Shown: positions 17,459 to 27,177 of the stretch, piece by piece | Position numbering within the stretch: position 1 is the stretch's first letter | Layout: each line of letters begins with the position of its first letter | From: a bacterium BMS3Abin14 | GTDB lineage: Bacteria > BMS3Abin14 | Length of the DNA stretch: 64,000 nucleotides | Direction of reading: 5' to 3' | NCBI GenBank assembly: GCA_002897695.1 | Contig: BDTG01000004.1 | Span: 11,752 to 75,751, forward strand | The notes under the pieces: model-generated | The model's input: only the letters and a program-made list of their open reading frames with translations | The model's database searches: none | Told to the model about the DNA's origin: nothing | Translations under genes and position numbers: made by a program

Positions 17459-19197
17459 ACCGGCAAGTGATTTCTCAGCACTTTTTTCACCCATGACGCG
17501 GCGACCTCTTTTCGGTGTATGCAGTAAATGGCCAGAATCCCCGACACGGCAACAAGGATCATGACTATGGACAGGGCTGATGCATCCCCCACCTCCCCTC
17601 GCAAGGTGGCTTCAAAAACGTCAACAGCGAGTACCTTGTTGAAAGGGGTGATCAAGAAGATAATGGCCCCCAGGGTCTTGACCGAGGCGACGAAGGCGTA
17701 AAGGGCGCTGATCAGAAGAGCATAGCGGGCCTGCGGAACTACGATCCGGAAGAAGGTCAGGATACGTGATGCTCCCAGATTTGCCGAAGCGTCCTCGAGG
17801 GAATGGTCCATCTGCGCCAGGACACTGATCCCCACCCTCACTCCAAGGGGCAGTTCCCGGACCACCGTGCAGATGATGATGATCGACCACGTGCCGCTCA
17901 GGACCAGGGGCGCCTGGCTGAAAGCGATGGCGAAACCGATGCCCATGAAGGTACCCGGGATTGCGAATGGAAGGGTGGCGAGCAGGTCCACAAGTCTTCT
18001 GCCGAAGAAACTTGGTCTATGGACGATGTAGGCGATGACGATCCCCGCCAGGCTCATAAGGACGCAGGTGGCACCGGCGAACAACAGGGTGTTCCGGATG
18101 CTGTTCCAGCCCTGTTGCGGGAGGATTCGGAAATGGTCCAGCGTCAGGGTGAAGTTGGATCCGATGTGTCTGGTGAAGGCAGCGAGGAACACCGACGCCA
18201 CCAGGGCGAAGATGGCCACGGCGAAGGCGGAACTCACCCCCAGCAGAGCTTTATTGGCCCATACGGGCAGGCTGAGACATTTCCTCTCGCCGCCCCCCTC
18301 GGTGGCCAGGACCTTGCCGCTGCCCTGAAGCGTGTTATAGAGCGGGAAGATGCCCAGGCAGATCACCAGGAGAACAACGTTCATAGCGGAAGCCATGCTC
18401 ATGTCGTAGTTGCCGATAAGCTGGTTGTATGAAGCCGAGGCGAGGGTGTCGAACCGTCCGCCAACGATGAGAGGCGTCCCAAAATCGGCCATGGACCGCA
18501 GGAAGACAAGGAGGAGGGCACCGATGATGGCCGGGCGGACCAGGGGCAGGGTCACTGTGGACAGGATGCTCCACTCGCCTGCCCCCAGGTTGCGTGCGGC
18601 GTCTTCTACACGACTGTCCACTCCCGCCAGGGCCGCAGAGATCAGCAGAAAGGTGGTGGTGGTGAAGCCGATACTCTGGAGGATCAGGACGCTCCTCCAG
18701 CTGTATACCTCCCAACTGATATGAAAAAGCCTGTACGTCAGAAGCCCGTTTCTTCCCACCAGAAAGACATAGGCCAGGGCGGTGACAAAGCCGGGAAGAA
18801 TCATGGGAGTGATAGCGGCCACCGCGAACAGGCGCCTCAAGGGCAGTGCGGTCTTCATCACGGTAATGGCGAGGACCAGTCCGAGCAGAGTCGAGGTGCA
18901 TGCCGAACCCGCCGCCACAAGGACACTGCTCCAGACTTTCCTGAAAATATAGGGATTGAGCACCAGGTCCCTGTAATGGGCCAGCCCGATATTCCCCTCC
19001 ACCGCCAGGCTCTCTATGATGACGCGGGCCGCAGGATAGACCACGAAGAACAGAAGGAGCAGGAGAATCAGAAGGGGAAAGATGTGTCGTCGCCAGGCGA
19101 CCACTCGTTGCAAAGGATCAAGAGGGTCCCCGCCGGTCATGTGATCGGCAGGGACGTCAGGACTACCGGAACTGCGGGTAGCGCCGTGAGAACTCAT
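17455..19197 (-). CDS. Fused ABC transporter permease (FbpB-like)
   Basis: 580 residues with two tandem BPD_transp_1 permease domains (about 80-280 and 370-570), each with about six helices. EAA loops are visible as DAARNLGAGEWSILSTVTLP and DASANLGASRILTFFRIVVP. Two-domain permeases like this serve ferric iron and 2-aminoethylphosphonate importers. The start at 19197 overlaps the end of the binding-protein pseudogene by 35 bases; an ATG at 19140 is an alternative. Confidence 0.9.
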   Translation of the reverse strand: MSSHGATRSSGSPDVPADHMTGGDPLDPLQRVVAWRRHIFPLLILLLLLFFVVYPAARVIIESLAVEGNIGLAHYRDLVLNPYIFRKVWSSVLVAAGSACTSTLLGLVLAITVMKTALPLRRLFAVAAITPMILPGFVTALAYVFLVGRNGLLTYRLFHISWEVYSWRSVLILQSIGFTTTTFLLISAALAGVDSRVEDAARNLGAGEWSILSTVTLPLVRPAIIGALLLVFLRSMADFGTPLIVGGRFDTLASASYNQLIGNYDMSMASAMNVVLLVICLGIFPLYNTLQGSGKVLATEGGGERKCLSLPVWANKALLGVSSAFAVAIFALVASVFLAAFTRHIGSNFTLTLDHFRILPQQGWNSIRNTLLFAGATCVLMSLAGIVIAYIVHRPSFFGRRLVDLLATLPFAIPGTFMGIGFAIAFSQAPLVLSGTWSIIIICTVVRELPLGVRVGISVLAQMDHSLEDASANLGASRILTFFRIVVPQARYALLISALYAFVASVKTLGAIIFLITPFNKVLAVDVFEATLRGEVGDASALSIVMILVAVSGILAIYCIHRKEVAASWVKKVLRNHLPV

Positions 19198-19929
19198 TGA
19201 TAATCCGTTCCCGTTGGAGGCCCCACTTCAGGTAATCGTAGGCAACCAGGTTCAGCTCTTCGAGGTTGGGGACATCTTTAAGGGGCTGCACGGCGGTGGT
19301 GGGAACCCTTGGACTCGCTTCCATGAGAACCTTCTGCCCTTCGGGTGAAAGGCTCCAGTCTATGAATAACCGGGCGTTGTTGGGGTGCCTGGCCCCCGTA
19401 ACGAGAGCCACCGGCGACGGCCAGGCGAGAACCCCGTCCCTTGGCAGGACGTAGGTCAGTGGGGCATCTTCAGGCCCCTGTCGGTCAGCCGGTCGTTGTT
19501 TCCCAGGAACCCCACCACGACAAGGCTCACCCCGGTCCAGTATCCCTTGGCATCCCTGAAAGCTGCATTGACATTGGCCATGTTGGGCGACCGGTAGGCG
19601 GTAATAAGCCCTTCCCCGGCGGCCTTGATAAAAGCGTCCGATCCTCCTCCGAACCAAACGTCGGTCTGGGGGTTCGCCTTCTCCGCCTTGAGGCGGGTCA
19701 GTACCTCGCCGGAGGACATTTTGAGGAACCCTACCTTGATCCCGGTCGCTTTTTCAAAGGCCGCTGTGATTATCTCAGGTTTGCCGTAGGCGACGTACAT
19801 ACTGAGCACCTTTTCCGGATCGGGTGTCACCTGGGCACTGCACTCATGCGGGATCGCAGCCATGGAGGCGCCCAGCGCCAGACAGACGAGACCGACTGTC
19901 ATTCTCAAATGGAATCCTTTTCCTCTCAT
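19163..19929 (-). pseudogene. Iron(III)-type substrate-binding protein gene with internal deletion and frameshift
   Basis: From the ATG at 19929 (AAGGAGAG upstream) a signal peptide (VGLVCLALGASMAA) and the N-lobe of an FbpA-like protein are read to GYWTGVSLVVVGFLGNNDRL. The frame then stops at 19456. In another frame the C-lobe resumes at about 19470 (LTYVLPRDGVLAWPSPVA, then FIDWSLSPEGQKVL) and runs to 19163. The middle part normally present, including the SWADL and YxGxxG segment, is missing. About 255 codons remain where about 340 are usual. The two permease/ATPase genes that follow look intact. Confidence 0.8.
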
Positions 19930-20136
19930 GCTTTCTCTCCTTTCCCACGTTGTGGATTCATCCGGGACCGGACAACCCTCATGCTGCAAACCCGGGCATT
20001 TCAGCATGGTCGTTAGAGAGGACATAATCGCGTTGCCAACACGAGGGAAAGTTCCTTAACTTGAATCAATGCAGCATTTGAGGTATTGTCCTAATTCCTT
20101 GATTCATCATGACTTTCGACTCAGAATCTGGACACG

Positions 20137-20170
20137 GGATTGCTTCGCATGGGGCTGGCTCGCAATGACT
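20137..20170. repeat. Palindromic dispersed-repeat-like sequence
   Basis: The stretch begins GGATTGCTTCGC and ends GCTCGCAATGACT, so ATTGC and GCAAT arms flank about 18 bases. The pattern matches a short palindromic repeat (GTCATTGCGAG..GAAGCAATCC) that I know to be scattered in many bacterial genomes. It lies in the region between the fbpA-like pseudogene and the MOSC gene. Confidence 0.4.
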
Positions 20171-20232
20171 TCGCTTTCCGCGAGGACACAGAGAAGGGAA
20201 AGGGCCGAGGTATGGGAGTAGCAGGTAAAGAC

Positions 20233-20685
20233 ATGAGGATAGTAGCGGTTTCCGTAAGTGACAGTAAAGGCGTGCGCAAGGAAAATATTGCGTCCGCGAT
20301 CCTGATACCTGAACACGGCATCGAGAACGACGCCCACGCCGGGAAATGGCACCGGCAGGTCAGCCTCCTCGCCCGGGAAAGCATCGACAAGATGGTCGGG
20401 AAGGGGCTCGACGTGGGCCCGGGGGATTTTGCGGAGAACCTCACCACCGAGGGTATCGAACTGACCTCCCTGCCCGTGGGACAACGACTCAGGCTCGGGA
20501 GTGAATCCCTCGTCGAGGTTACACAGATCGGCAAGGTATGTCACGAGCACTGCGCAATCTATTATCAGGCGGGCGACTGTGTCATGCCGAAGGAAGGGAT
20601 ATTTGTGAGGGTCCTTAAGGGCGGCACAATAAAACCCGGTGATGGCATCACCGTAGTAGACAGCGGAAAAACAGATGGCCATTAA
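20233..20685 (+). CDS. MOSC domain protein
   Basis: 150 residues from the ATG at 20233 (AGCAGG upstream, and the family starts here). Conserved parts are IPEHGIENDAHAGKWHRQVSLL, DFAENLTTEGIEL, and IGKVCHEHC with its cysteine pair. MOSC domains bind molybdenum-cofactor sulfur. Stand-alone short forms like this are often next to MoaB/MogA, as here (11-base overlap), which suggests a part in cofactor synthesis or sulfuration. An in-frame ATG at 20212 is an alternative. Confidence 0.88.
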   Translation: MRIVAVSVSDSKGVRKENIASAILIPEHGIENDAHAGKWHRQVSLLARESIDKMVGKGLDVGPGDFAENLTTEGIELTSLPVGQRLRLGSESLVEVTQIGKVCHEHCAIYYQAGDCVMPKEGIFVRVLKGGTIKPGDGITVVDSGKTDGH

Positions 20686-21169
20686 GGGCGGCGTCATGAC
20701 CCTGAGCGACAGGTCTTCAAGGGGTGAATACGAGGACCTGAGCGGACCAGCTATAATCGAGGGCATGTCGTCTCTGAATATCCGGTGGGGAAAGTCGGTG
20801 GTACTGCCCGATGAGGAGAGCCTCATCGCCGCAACGCTTACGGATTGGTCCGATGAGGCAGGGCTGGATCTGATCCTTACCACCGGCGGCACAGGACCAT
20901 CGCCGCGGGATCGGACGCCTGAGGCGACCCGGGCTGTGCTGGACTTCGAGATCCCCGGAATACCGGAGTCGCTGCGGGCCGCAGCAAGGGACCGGGTTCC
21001 AACGGCCTGCCTCACCCGGGGGATCGCCGGGGTTCGCGGCAGAACGGTTATCATCAATCTGCCCGGAAGCCCCAAGGCGGTCCGGGAGAGCATGGCTGTT
21101 CTGCTCCCGTTTCTCCTTCATCTTATCGAAGAGGTCAAAGGGGATCCAACGAAATGCTGCGCACCGTGA
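20675..21169 (+). CDS. Molybdopterin adenylyltransferase family protein (MogA/MoaB)
   Basis: 164 residues with the MoCF-binding fold: GVMTLSDRSSRGEYEDLSGP near the start, LILTTGGTGPSPRDRTPEAT in the middle, and a late TVIINLPGSPKAVRES. MogA/MoaB activates molybdopterin with ATP before metal insertion. It overlaps the MOSC gene by 11 bases and forms a two-gene unit with it. Confidence 0.93.
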   Translation: MAIKGGVMTLSDRSSRGEYEDLSGPAIIEGMSSLNIRWGKSVVLPDEESLIAATLTDWSDEAGLDLILTTGGTGPSPRDRTPEATRAVLDFEIPGIPESLRAAARDRVPTACLTRGIAGVRGRTVIINLPGSPKAVRESMAVLLPFLLHLIEEVKGDPTKCCAP

Positions 21170-21245
21170 AACTGTTTTCTCACGCCCGCCTTGATTTTCC
21201 CCTCCCTCCTGGCCCGCGGAAACTTTTTGCGAAGACGGCTGCAGA

Positions 21246-21311
21246 GAGGGGACTAAGGGGAGGGTGGTGAGTTGCTCTTACCCCTGCCCTCTCCAGGAGG
21301 GAGAGGGAGAG
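21246..21311 (+). repeat. Dispersed 66-bp GC-rich repeat, copy A
   Basis: The 66 bases from GAGGGGACTAAGGGG to GGGAGAGGGAGAG match positions 50513-50578 in inverted orientation at about 58 of 66 positions. It ends 11 bases before the tmk ATG, and open reading through it would wrongly extend Tmk by 17 residues. It contains a CCCTCTCC..GGAGAGGG palindrome. Confidence 0.75.
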
Positions 21312-21322
21312 TAGGGATATCC

Positions 21323-21973
21323 ATGAGAGGTATTTTTATTACTTTTGAGGGGATAGAGGGATCCGGAAAATCCACCCTGGTTTCACAGTTGGCCCTCCTC
21401 CTCAAGAACAAAGGCATAGACCCTCTGATTACCAGGGAGCCCGGCGGCACTGCCCTTGGAAGGGAATTACGGGCGATCCTGCTGAATCCCGCAGGGGCCG
21501 ACATACAGCCTTTGAGCGAGCTCCTCCTTTACGCGGCGGACAGGGCCCAGCATATACGGGAAGTTATAGGGCCGGCCCTCGACGAGGGCAAGACTGTTCT
21601 GTGTGACCGCTTCTCGGATGCAACTGCGGCCTATCAGGGCTACGGCAGGGGGATACCGCTGGAGACGATACGTTCCGCCGACGGCCTGGCACGGGAGGGG
21701 CGGATTCCGGACCTGACAGTCCTTCTTGACCTCCCACCGGATGAAGGGTTGGAGCGGGCGAGATCCCGCAACGCACGGGACGGTGCGGGTGCGGAGACCA
21801 GGATGGACGACGAGCAGCCTGAATTTCACCGGAAGGTCCGTGAGGGATACCTCGACCTGGCGAGGCAGCAGCCTGACAGGTTCCTGATATTGGACGCGTC
21901 AAACCGGCCGGAGCACATGGCGTCACGGGTCCTCACGGTGTTTATGGAAAGATTCCCCCATGCTTTTCGATAG
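21323..21973 (+). CDS. tmk: Thymidylate kinase
   Basis: 216 residues from the ATG at 21323, the normal N-terminus (MRGIFITFEG); 17 upstream residues would come from the repeat. P-loop EGIEGSGKSTL, the DR motif CDRFSDATAAYQGYGRG, and a late QPDRFLILDAS are clear. It phosphorylates dTMP to dTDP. It overlaps holB by 14 bases, a standard tmk-holB pair. Confidence 0.96.
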   Translation: MRGIFITFEGIEGSGKSTLVSQLALLLKNKGIDPLITREPGGTALGRELRAILLNPAGADIQPLSELLLYAADRAQHIREVIGPALDEGKTVLCDRFSDATAAYQGYGRGIPLETIRSADGLAREGRIPDLTVLLDLPPDEGLERARSRNARDGAGAETRMDDEQPEFHRKVREGYLDLARQQPDRFLILDASNRPEHMASRVLTVFMERFPHAFR

Positions 21974-22979
21974 AATCAAAGGCCAGGAAAGCGCCGTACG
22001 GATCCTGGCTCGCGCCCTGGAAAGCGGGCGCATGCCAACGACATTTCTTTTCACGGGCCCCTCCGGCTGCGGCCGCATGGGAACCGCCTTGGCGCTGGCA
22101 GCGTCATTTAACTGTGAAAACAGCGCTCTGGCCTGCGGCTCATGCCAATCATGCCGGCTCCACATTTCCAACTCCCATCCTGATCTTGTGATCGTGCGTC
22201 CCCCCGAGGGAAAAAGGGTTATCGTCATTGAACAGATCCGCACACTCATCGAGAGAGCGTACCTCATGCCCTTGATGGGGACGACGTCGACATTCATCGT
22301 TGACGGCGCCCACCTGATGAACCCCAACGCCGCCAATGCGCTCTTAAAAACCCTGGAGGAGCCTCCGGCCACATCACGCTTCATCCTTATCGCGCCGGAC
22401 AGGGACTCAGTGCTGCCGACTGTTTCATCCCGCTGCCGAATCCTGGCCTTCCGCCCTCTGAGCCGCTCTGTCATGGAAGCCCTGTTGGAGGCTGAAGGCA
22501 TCGATAAAAAACGCGCAGCTCTTCTGGCATCCATGGCGAGGGGAAGCATGGCGAGAGGGTTGGAATACCACCGGGAGGAGATACCGGAAAGGATGGCTCA
22601 GGAGTTCGGGCCTCTGTCCTCGCTCCATGAAGCCGGGCCGAGCCGGCTCCTTGATCTGGCAAAAGGCTGGGGAAAGAACCGGACGGAGGCTTTAAAAATC
22701 ACTGAGCTCATGGCCCAATGGTACAGGGACATACTCGTATTGTCGGAGGGAGCTCCCAGGGAACAGCTGATCCACAGCTCACACCTGGCGACCCTGAGAA
22801 CCCTCGCTGAAGAACTGGGGAGTGCGTCACTCTCCATGATCCTCGAATCCATTGAGGATGCGAGGGAGGACCTTGAGAACAACACCAACGTCGAACTCAC
22901 CATGGACAACCTGCTTTTCCGGCTAAGGAAGTTCGGGCGGACAGGTCAGGGGAATACACTGAGCAGAGAGGGTTTTTAG
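21960..22979 (+). CDS. holB: DNA polymerase III delta-prime subunit
   Basis: 339 residues. It is a clamp-loader AAA protein with a degenerate P-loop (TGPSGCGRMGT, no Lys), zinc-binding CGSCQSC near residue 61, and the LLKTLEEPP and SRCRILAFRPL motifs. The delta-prime subunit does not hydrolyse ATP but supplies the arginine finger. Located between tmk and ricT, as in many bacteria. Confidence 0.94.
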   Translation: MLFDRIKGQESAVRILARALESGRMPTTFLFTGPSGCGRMGTALALAASFNCENSALACGSCQSCRLHISNSHPDLVIVRPPEGKRVIVIEQIRTLIERAYLMPLMGTTSTFIVDGAHLMNPNAANALLKTLEEPPATSRFILIAPDRDSVLPTVSSRCRILAFRPLSRSVMEALLEAEGIDKKRAALLASMARGSMARGLEYHREEIPERMAQEFGPLSSLHEAGPSRLLDLAKGWGKNRTEALKITELMAQWYRDILVLSEGAPREQLIHSSHLATLRTLAEELGSASLSMILESIEDAREDLENNTNVELTMDNLLFRLRKFGRTGQGNTLSREGF

Positions 22980-23828
22980 ATGGATATGGACGTCAAGAAC
23001 AACGGCAATGATACGCCGAACGAGCAGCCGCATCCCAGAAAGGTACGGGTGTTTATCAGGAGCCAGCACAGGGAGTCCCTCTTCAACACAACCGACCACA
23101 GTCTTTGCCCGGGAGACGAGGTCCTGGTCCAGACCAGGCAGGGCAATGCCTTGGGGGTAATTCGAACCCCGCCGGCTGAAATGCACTGTGACGGCTGTGG
23201 GAGGCACAGCATTCTGAGGAAGGCTGACCCTGAAGAAATCCGATGCGACAGGGAAAATCGCGCGCTGGAAAAGGATGCATACAGGATTTGCCGCGATATC
23301 ATCGCCGACTGGGAGATGGCCATGCGGCTGGTCAAAACCGAGTACCTCCTGGACCGGTCCAAGGCAATCTTTTTCTTCACTGCAGAAAAACGTGTCGACT
23401 TTCGTGAACTGGTCCGGGTACTGGCCAAAAGGCTGCAGATCCGCATTGAGATGCGGCAGATCGGCATACGTGACGAGGCCAAGGTCCTTGGAGGGGTGGG
23501 GCCCTGCGGAATGGCATTTTGCTGCAGCACATTCCTCAGGGAGTTCGCGCCGATCTCCGTGAAGATGGCCAAGGAACAGAATGTTATCCTTAATCCCACC
23601 AAGATCTCCGGTGGATGTGGAAGGCTCCTGTGCTGTCTTCATTACGAGTATGAGCAATACCAGGAAGCGACAAGCGGTCTCCCGAAGGCAGGGAAGAAGG
23701 TAAAACTACCCGAGGGGACGGGCAAGGTGAGGACCTACAATTTCTTTGCCGGGACCGTTACCATTGACATTCCGGGCCATGGCCCTTTGACCATGAGCGT
23801 CGACGACCTGAGGGAACAGCTGAAATGA
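22980..23828 (+). CDS. ricT: PSP1-domain protein RicT (YaaT-like)
   Basis: 282 residues. The PSP1 C-terminal domain holds GGVGPCGMAFCCSTFLRE and GGCGRLLCCLHYEYE, the cysteine-rich signature of RicT, which forms an iron-sulfur complex with RicA and RicF in Bacillus and affects RNA maturation. No ricA or ricF is in the window, as is normal outside Firmicutes. It starts one base after the holB stop and overlaps metG by four bases. Confidence 0.92.
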   Translation: MDMDVKNNGNDTPNEQPHPRKVRVFIRSQHRESLFNTTDHSLCPGDEVLVQTRQGNALGVIRTPPAEMHCDGCGRHSILRKADPEEIRCDRENRALEKDAYRICRDIIADWEMAMRLVKTEYLLDRSKAIFFFTAEKRVDFRELVRVLAKRLQIRIEMRQIGIRDEAKVLGGVGPCGMAFCCSTFLREFAPISVKMAKEQNVILNPTKISGGCGRLLCCLHYEYEQYQEATSGLPKAGKKVKLPEGTGKVRTYNFFAGTVTIDIPGHGPLTMSVDDLREQLK

Positions 23829-25780
23829 GCAATAAAACTTTTTACATCACCACCCCCATCTATTACGTCAACGACGTCCCCCACCTTGGCCACGTTTACA
23901 CCACCGTGGCGGCGGATGCGGCTTCCCGTTTCATGCGTTCCTCCGGCAGGTCGGTCATGTTCCTGACGGGAATCGACGAGCACGGCCAGAAGGTTGAGCA
24001 GGCCGCCCGCGATCGAGGGCTCTCTCCTCAGGAGCATTGCGACGAGATGGTGGTCCGTTTCCAGCGGCTCTGGCGGCGCTTCAATATTTCCAACGACGAT
24101 TTCATCAGGACCACTGAAAAACGTCATGAGGCGATCGTTCAGCATTTTCTTCAGGTGTTGTATGACAGGGGAGACATTTACCGGAGCACATACAATGGGT
24201 GGTACTGCGTCCCGGATGAGCGATTCTGGACGGAAAAGGATCTTCTGGACGGAAAATGCCCTGACTGCGGCCGGAAGGTCGTCGAGATAAAGGAGAGCAA
24301 CTACTTCTTTCGAATGGGTAAATATCAGGGCTGGCTTTCTGAGCATATCAAGGCCAACCCCGATTTTATCCAACCCGAAACCAGGCAAAACGAGATGCTC
24401 GGGTTCCTCAGAAAGCCTCTTGGCGATCTGTGTATCAGCCGTCCGAAGAGCAGACTTCACTGGGGTGTGGAGGTTCCATTCGACCACGAATATGTCACCT
24501 ATGTGTGGTTTGACGCTCTCATTAATTACGTCACCGGGGCAGGATTCAATGTCGATGAAGATCGGTTCACCCCGCTTTGGGAAAACTCCACCCATCTCAT
24601 CGGCAAGGATATATTAACCACCCATACGATCTACTGGCCCACCATGCTCCACGGAATCGGGCTGCCTCCACCCAACAGGGTGTTCGCCCACGGCTGGTGG
24701 ACGGTTGAAGGCCGGAAGATGTCAAAATCCACGGGGAACGTGGTTGAGCCTAACCTTCTCCTTGATGTTTACGGGGCGGACAGCGTTCGATATTTCGTCC
24801 TCAGGGAGGTGCCGTTTGGCCTGGACGGAGATTTCTCCCACTCGGCTCTGGTCAGGAGAATCAATTCAGACCTGGCCAACGATCTGGGCAACCTTCTTCA
24901 GCGTTCCCTCGGGATGTTGGGAAAATACAGGGAAGGGATCATCCCGGCACCGAAAGGCGGAAAGGACAGCGGTGATCTTGAAAAAGACCTGGCCTCCCGC
25001 GCCACCGTGACATTGAAGGACCTTTCGGCCCACATGGAGAGCCTGGCTTTCGATCGGGCGTTGAAATCCATATGGGATCTCATCGGGGCGGCCAACAAGT
25101 ACATCGATTCAGCCGCTCCCTGGGCGCTTGCGAAGGAGGGGGACGACGGGAAGCTTGATACCGTCCTGTTCACCATCTTCGAAGCCATCCGGCAGGTGGC
25201 TGTTATGGTCTCCCCTTTCATGCCGGAAACCGGGGAGAAGATGTTTCGCCAAATTGGGATCGCCGACAAACATGAACTGAAGAGCATCACATCGCTGGAC
25301 CGGTGGGGAGGCATCGCCGGAGGAACAAGGACCTTCCGGGGGCCGGCGCTGTTCCCCCGCATTGACGAGATACCTGATGTCTCCGCCGGCGGCCCGGCGG
25401 AGAAAGACAACTCTTCCGAAGCTGAAGTATCGAAAGGAGTGGAACCCACCATGGATGACAACCTTATCACCATTGATGATTTCGCAAAGGTCCAACTGGT
25501 AACCGGAAAGGTTCTCGAGGCCGAAAACGTACCGAAGTCAAAGAAGCTGATCCGGCTCAGGGTTGATACCGGGGAGGAGAGACAGATCGTCGCGGGCATC
25601 GCCGAGAACTACACACCTGAAGACCTCGTGGGCATGAATATCGCCGTGGTCGCCAACCTGAAACCTGCTACGCTTATGGGTGTTGAGTCACGGGGCATGC
25701 TGCTTGCGGCATCGGACGACGACGGAATCCACCTTTTTACCTTCAACGGGGAGGTTAAACCGGGAACACGCATCAAGTGA
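23825..25780 (+). CDS. metG: Methionyl-tRNA synthetase with C-terminal tRNA-binding domain
   Basis: 651 residues. The class I signature PHLGHVYT (HIGH-like) lies near residue 20, KMSKSTGN near 298, and a zinc-knuckle region near 117-150 (CPDCG). The C-terminal 110 residues form an OB-fold tRNA-binding/dimerisation domain (QLVTGKVLEAENVPKSKKL), after a low-complexity linker. It charges tRNA-Met. Its stop overlaps the GTG of the next gene. Confidence 0.97.
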   Translation: MSNKTFYITTPIYYVNDVPHLGHVYTTVAADAASRFMRSSGRSVMFLTGIDEHGQKVEQAARDRGLSPQEHCDEMVVRFQRLWRRFNISNDDFIRTTEKRHEAIVQHFLQVLYDRGDIYRSTYNGWYCVPDERFWTEKDLLDGKCPDCGRKVVEIKESNYFFRMGKYQGWLSEHIKANPDFIQPETRQNEMLGFLRKPLGDLCISRPKSRLHWGVEVPFDHEYVTYVWFDALINYVTGAGFNVDEDRFTPLWENSTHLIGKDILTTHTIYWPTMLHGIGLPPPNRVFAHGWWTVEGRKMSKSTGNVVEPNLLLDVYGADSVRYFVLREVPFGLDGDFSHSALVRRINSDLANDLGNLLQRSLGMLGKYREGIIPAPKGGKDSGDLEKDLASRATVTLKDLSAHMESLAFDRALKSIWDLIGAANKYIDSAAPWALAKEGDDGKLDTVLFTIFEAIRQVAVMVSPFMPETGEKMFRQIGIADKHELKSITSLDRWGGIAGGTRTFRGPALFPRIDEIPDVSAGGPAEKDNSSEAEVSKGVEPTMDDNLITIDDFAKVQLVTGKVLEAENVPKSKKLIRLRVDTGEERQIVAGIAENYTPEDLVGMNIAVVANLKPATLMGVESRGMLLAASDDDGIHLFTFNGEVKPGTRIK

Positions 25781-27177
25781 CGAAAACACACCTCATAGAT
25801 TCCCATGCACATCTCGAGATGAAGCCCTTTCGCGGAGACCTTGAGCGGGTTCTGGAAAGAGCGCACGGCGCCGGTGTTATTCACATTGTCACCGTGGGCT
25901 CCACCGTCGCCGAGAGCCGACGGGCCTTCAAACTTGCCGAGCGCTATTCGGAAATATCCGCAGTTGTCGGCATTCACCCCCACGATGCCCTGGACGCCGA
26001 CGATGAGGCGATGCTGGAACTTGCCAAGCTTGCGCACAGGGGAAAAGTCGTGGGAGTCGGGGAGACAGGCCTGGATTTTTTCCGTGACCGCTCCCCCCGC
26101 AATTTGCAGGAAGACGCCTTTCGAAGGCACCTGGACCTGGCCAAAGAGGTGGATCTCCCTGTGGTAATTCACGTTAGGGAGGCCTACCCGCGATCAATGG
26201 AGATTCTCAGGGAGGAGGGCCTGCCGCCCAAGGGCGGGGTCGTACACTGCTTTTCCGGAACAGCCGGGGATGCGGAAACTTACCTCGGCATGGGCCTCCA
26301 CCTTTCCTTTACGGGGACCGTCACCTTCCCCTCCAGACGCAGCAGGGAATGGGCTGAAGAGATTCTCACCCTTGTCCCCCTGGAAAAAATATTTGTTGAG
26401 ACCGATTCGCCCTACCTGCCGCCCCACCCACACCGGGGGAAAAGGAACGAACCGGCTCATGTCGCCCTCGTCGCCCAGAAGATCGCAGAGATCAAGAACC
26501 TTTCACCGGATGATGTGGCCCGAATCACCACCCGAAACGCCGTCCGGTTTTTCCATCTTCCGGTCACCCTGCCCGGTTCCCGTTTCGCCTACACTATCCG
26601 GGATTCGGTTTACCTGAACGTTACCGGAAAGTGCACCAGCGCGTGCGTCTTCTGCCGCAGGAGTGCAAACCCCGTCGTGAAGGGCCATGACCTGATGCTC
26701 GAGTCAGATCCTTCTGTGGAGGAGATGCTCGCCGCGCTTGAGGACGAGGGTTATGCGGAACGATCTGAGGTGGTTTTCTGCGGATACGGAGAACCGACCA
26801 TCCGATTGGAGGAAATACTTGAGGCCGCACGGCGCCTCAGGGAGCAAGGGGCCATGCACATTCGCCTGAACACGAACGGTCTCGGCAGCCTCTATCACGG
26901 CCGGGACATCACCCCGGAAATTGCAGGAATTATGGATGAGGTCTCCGTGAGCCTCAACGCCCAGGACGCCGGTACGTTTGAACGCCTGTGCCGCCCGAGC
27001 TTCGGGGAGGTGTCCTATGAGGCGGCGAAGGATTTTGCCCGATCATGCCTTGCTGCAGACATGGATGTGCTCATCACGGTGGTTGACCATCCAGATGTGG
27101 ATATCGACGCGTGCAGAGCTATCGCCGAGGGGATGGGGGCTAGATTCAGGGTGAGGCCCCTGAATGAAGTTGGGTGA
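25777..27177 (+). CDS. TatD-family DNase fused to a TatD-associated radical SAM domain
   Basis: 466 residues from a GTG overlapping the metG stop. Residues 1-258 are a TatD metal-dependent hydrolase (IDSHAHLEMKPF, GIHPHDA, GETGLDFFRD, VIHVREA, ETDSPYLPP). Residues about 265-466 are a radical SAM domain with CTSACVFC for the [4Fe-4S] cluster and VFCGYGEPTIR for the SAM-binding GGE-like motif. The second part matches the TatD-associated radical SAM family, usually a separate adjacent gene; here it is fused. Reaction of the radical part is not known to me. Confidence 0.9.
   Translation: MTKTHLIDSHAHLEMKPFRGDLERVLERAHGAGVIHIVTVGSTVAESRRAFKLAERYSEISAVVGIHPHDALDADDEAMLELAKLAHRGKVVGVGETGLDFFRDRSPRNLQEDAFRRHLDLAKEVDLPVVIHVREAYPRSMEILREEGLPPKGGVVHCFSGTAGDAETYLGMGLHLSFTGTVTFPSRRSREWAEEILTLVPLEKIFVETDSPYLPPHPHRGKRNEPAHVALVAQKIAEIKNLSPDDVARITTRNAVRFFHLPVTLPGSRFAYTIRDSVYLNVTGKCTSACVFCRRSANPVVKGHDLMLESDPSVEEMLAALEDEGYAERSEVVFCGYGEPTIRLEEILEAARRLREQGAMHIRLNTNGLGSLYHGRDITPEIAGIMDEVSVSLNAQDAGTFERLCRPSFGEVSYEAAKDFARSCLAADMDVLITVVDHPDVDIDACRAIAEGMGARFRVRPLNEVG

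Noticed and set aside
20107-21093. 328-codon minus-strand open frame over the MOSC and MogA/MoaB genes
   Set aside because: Low-quality composition; the plus-strand genes have full family motifs.
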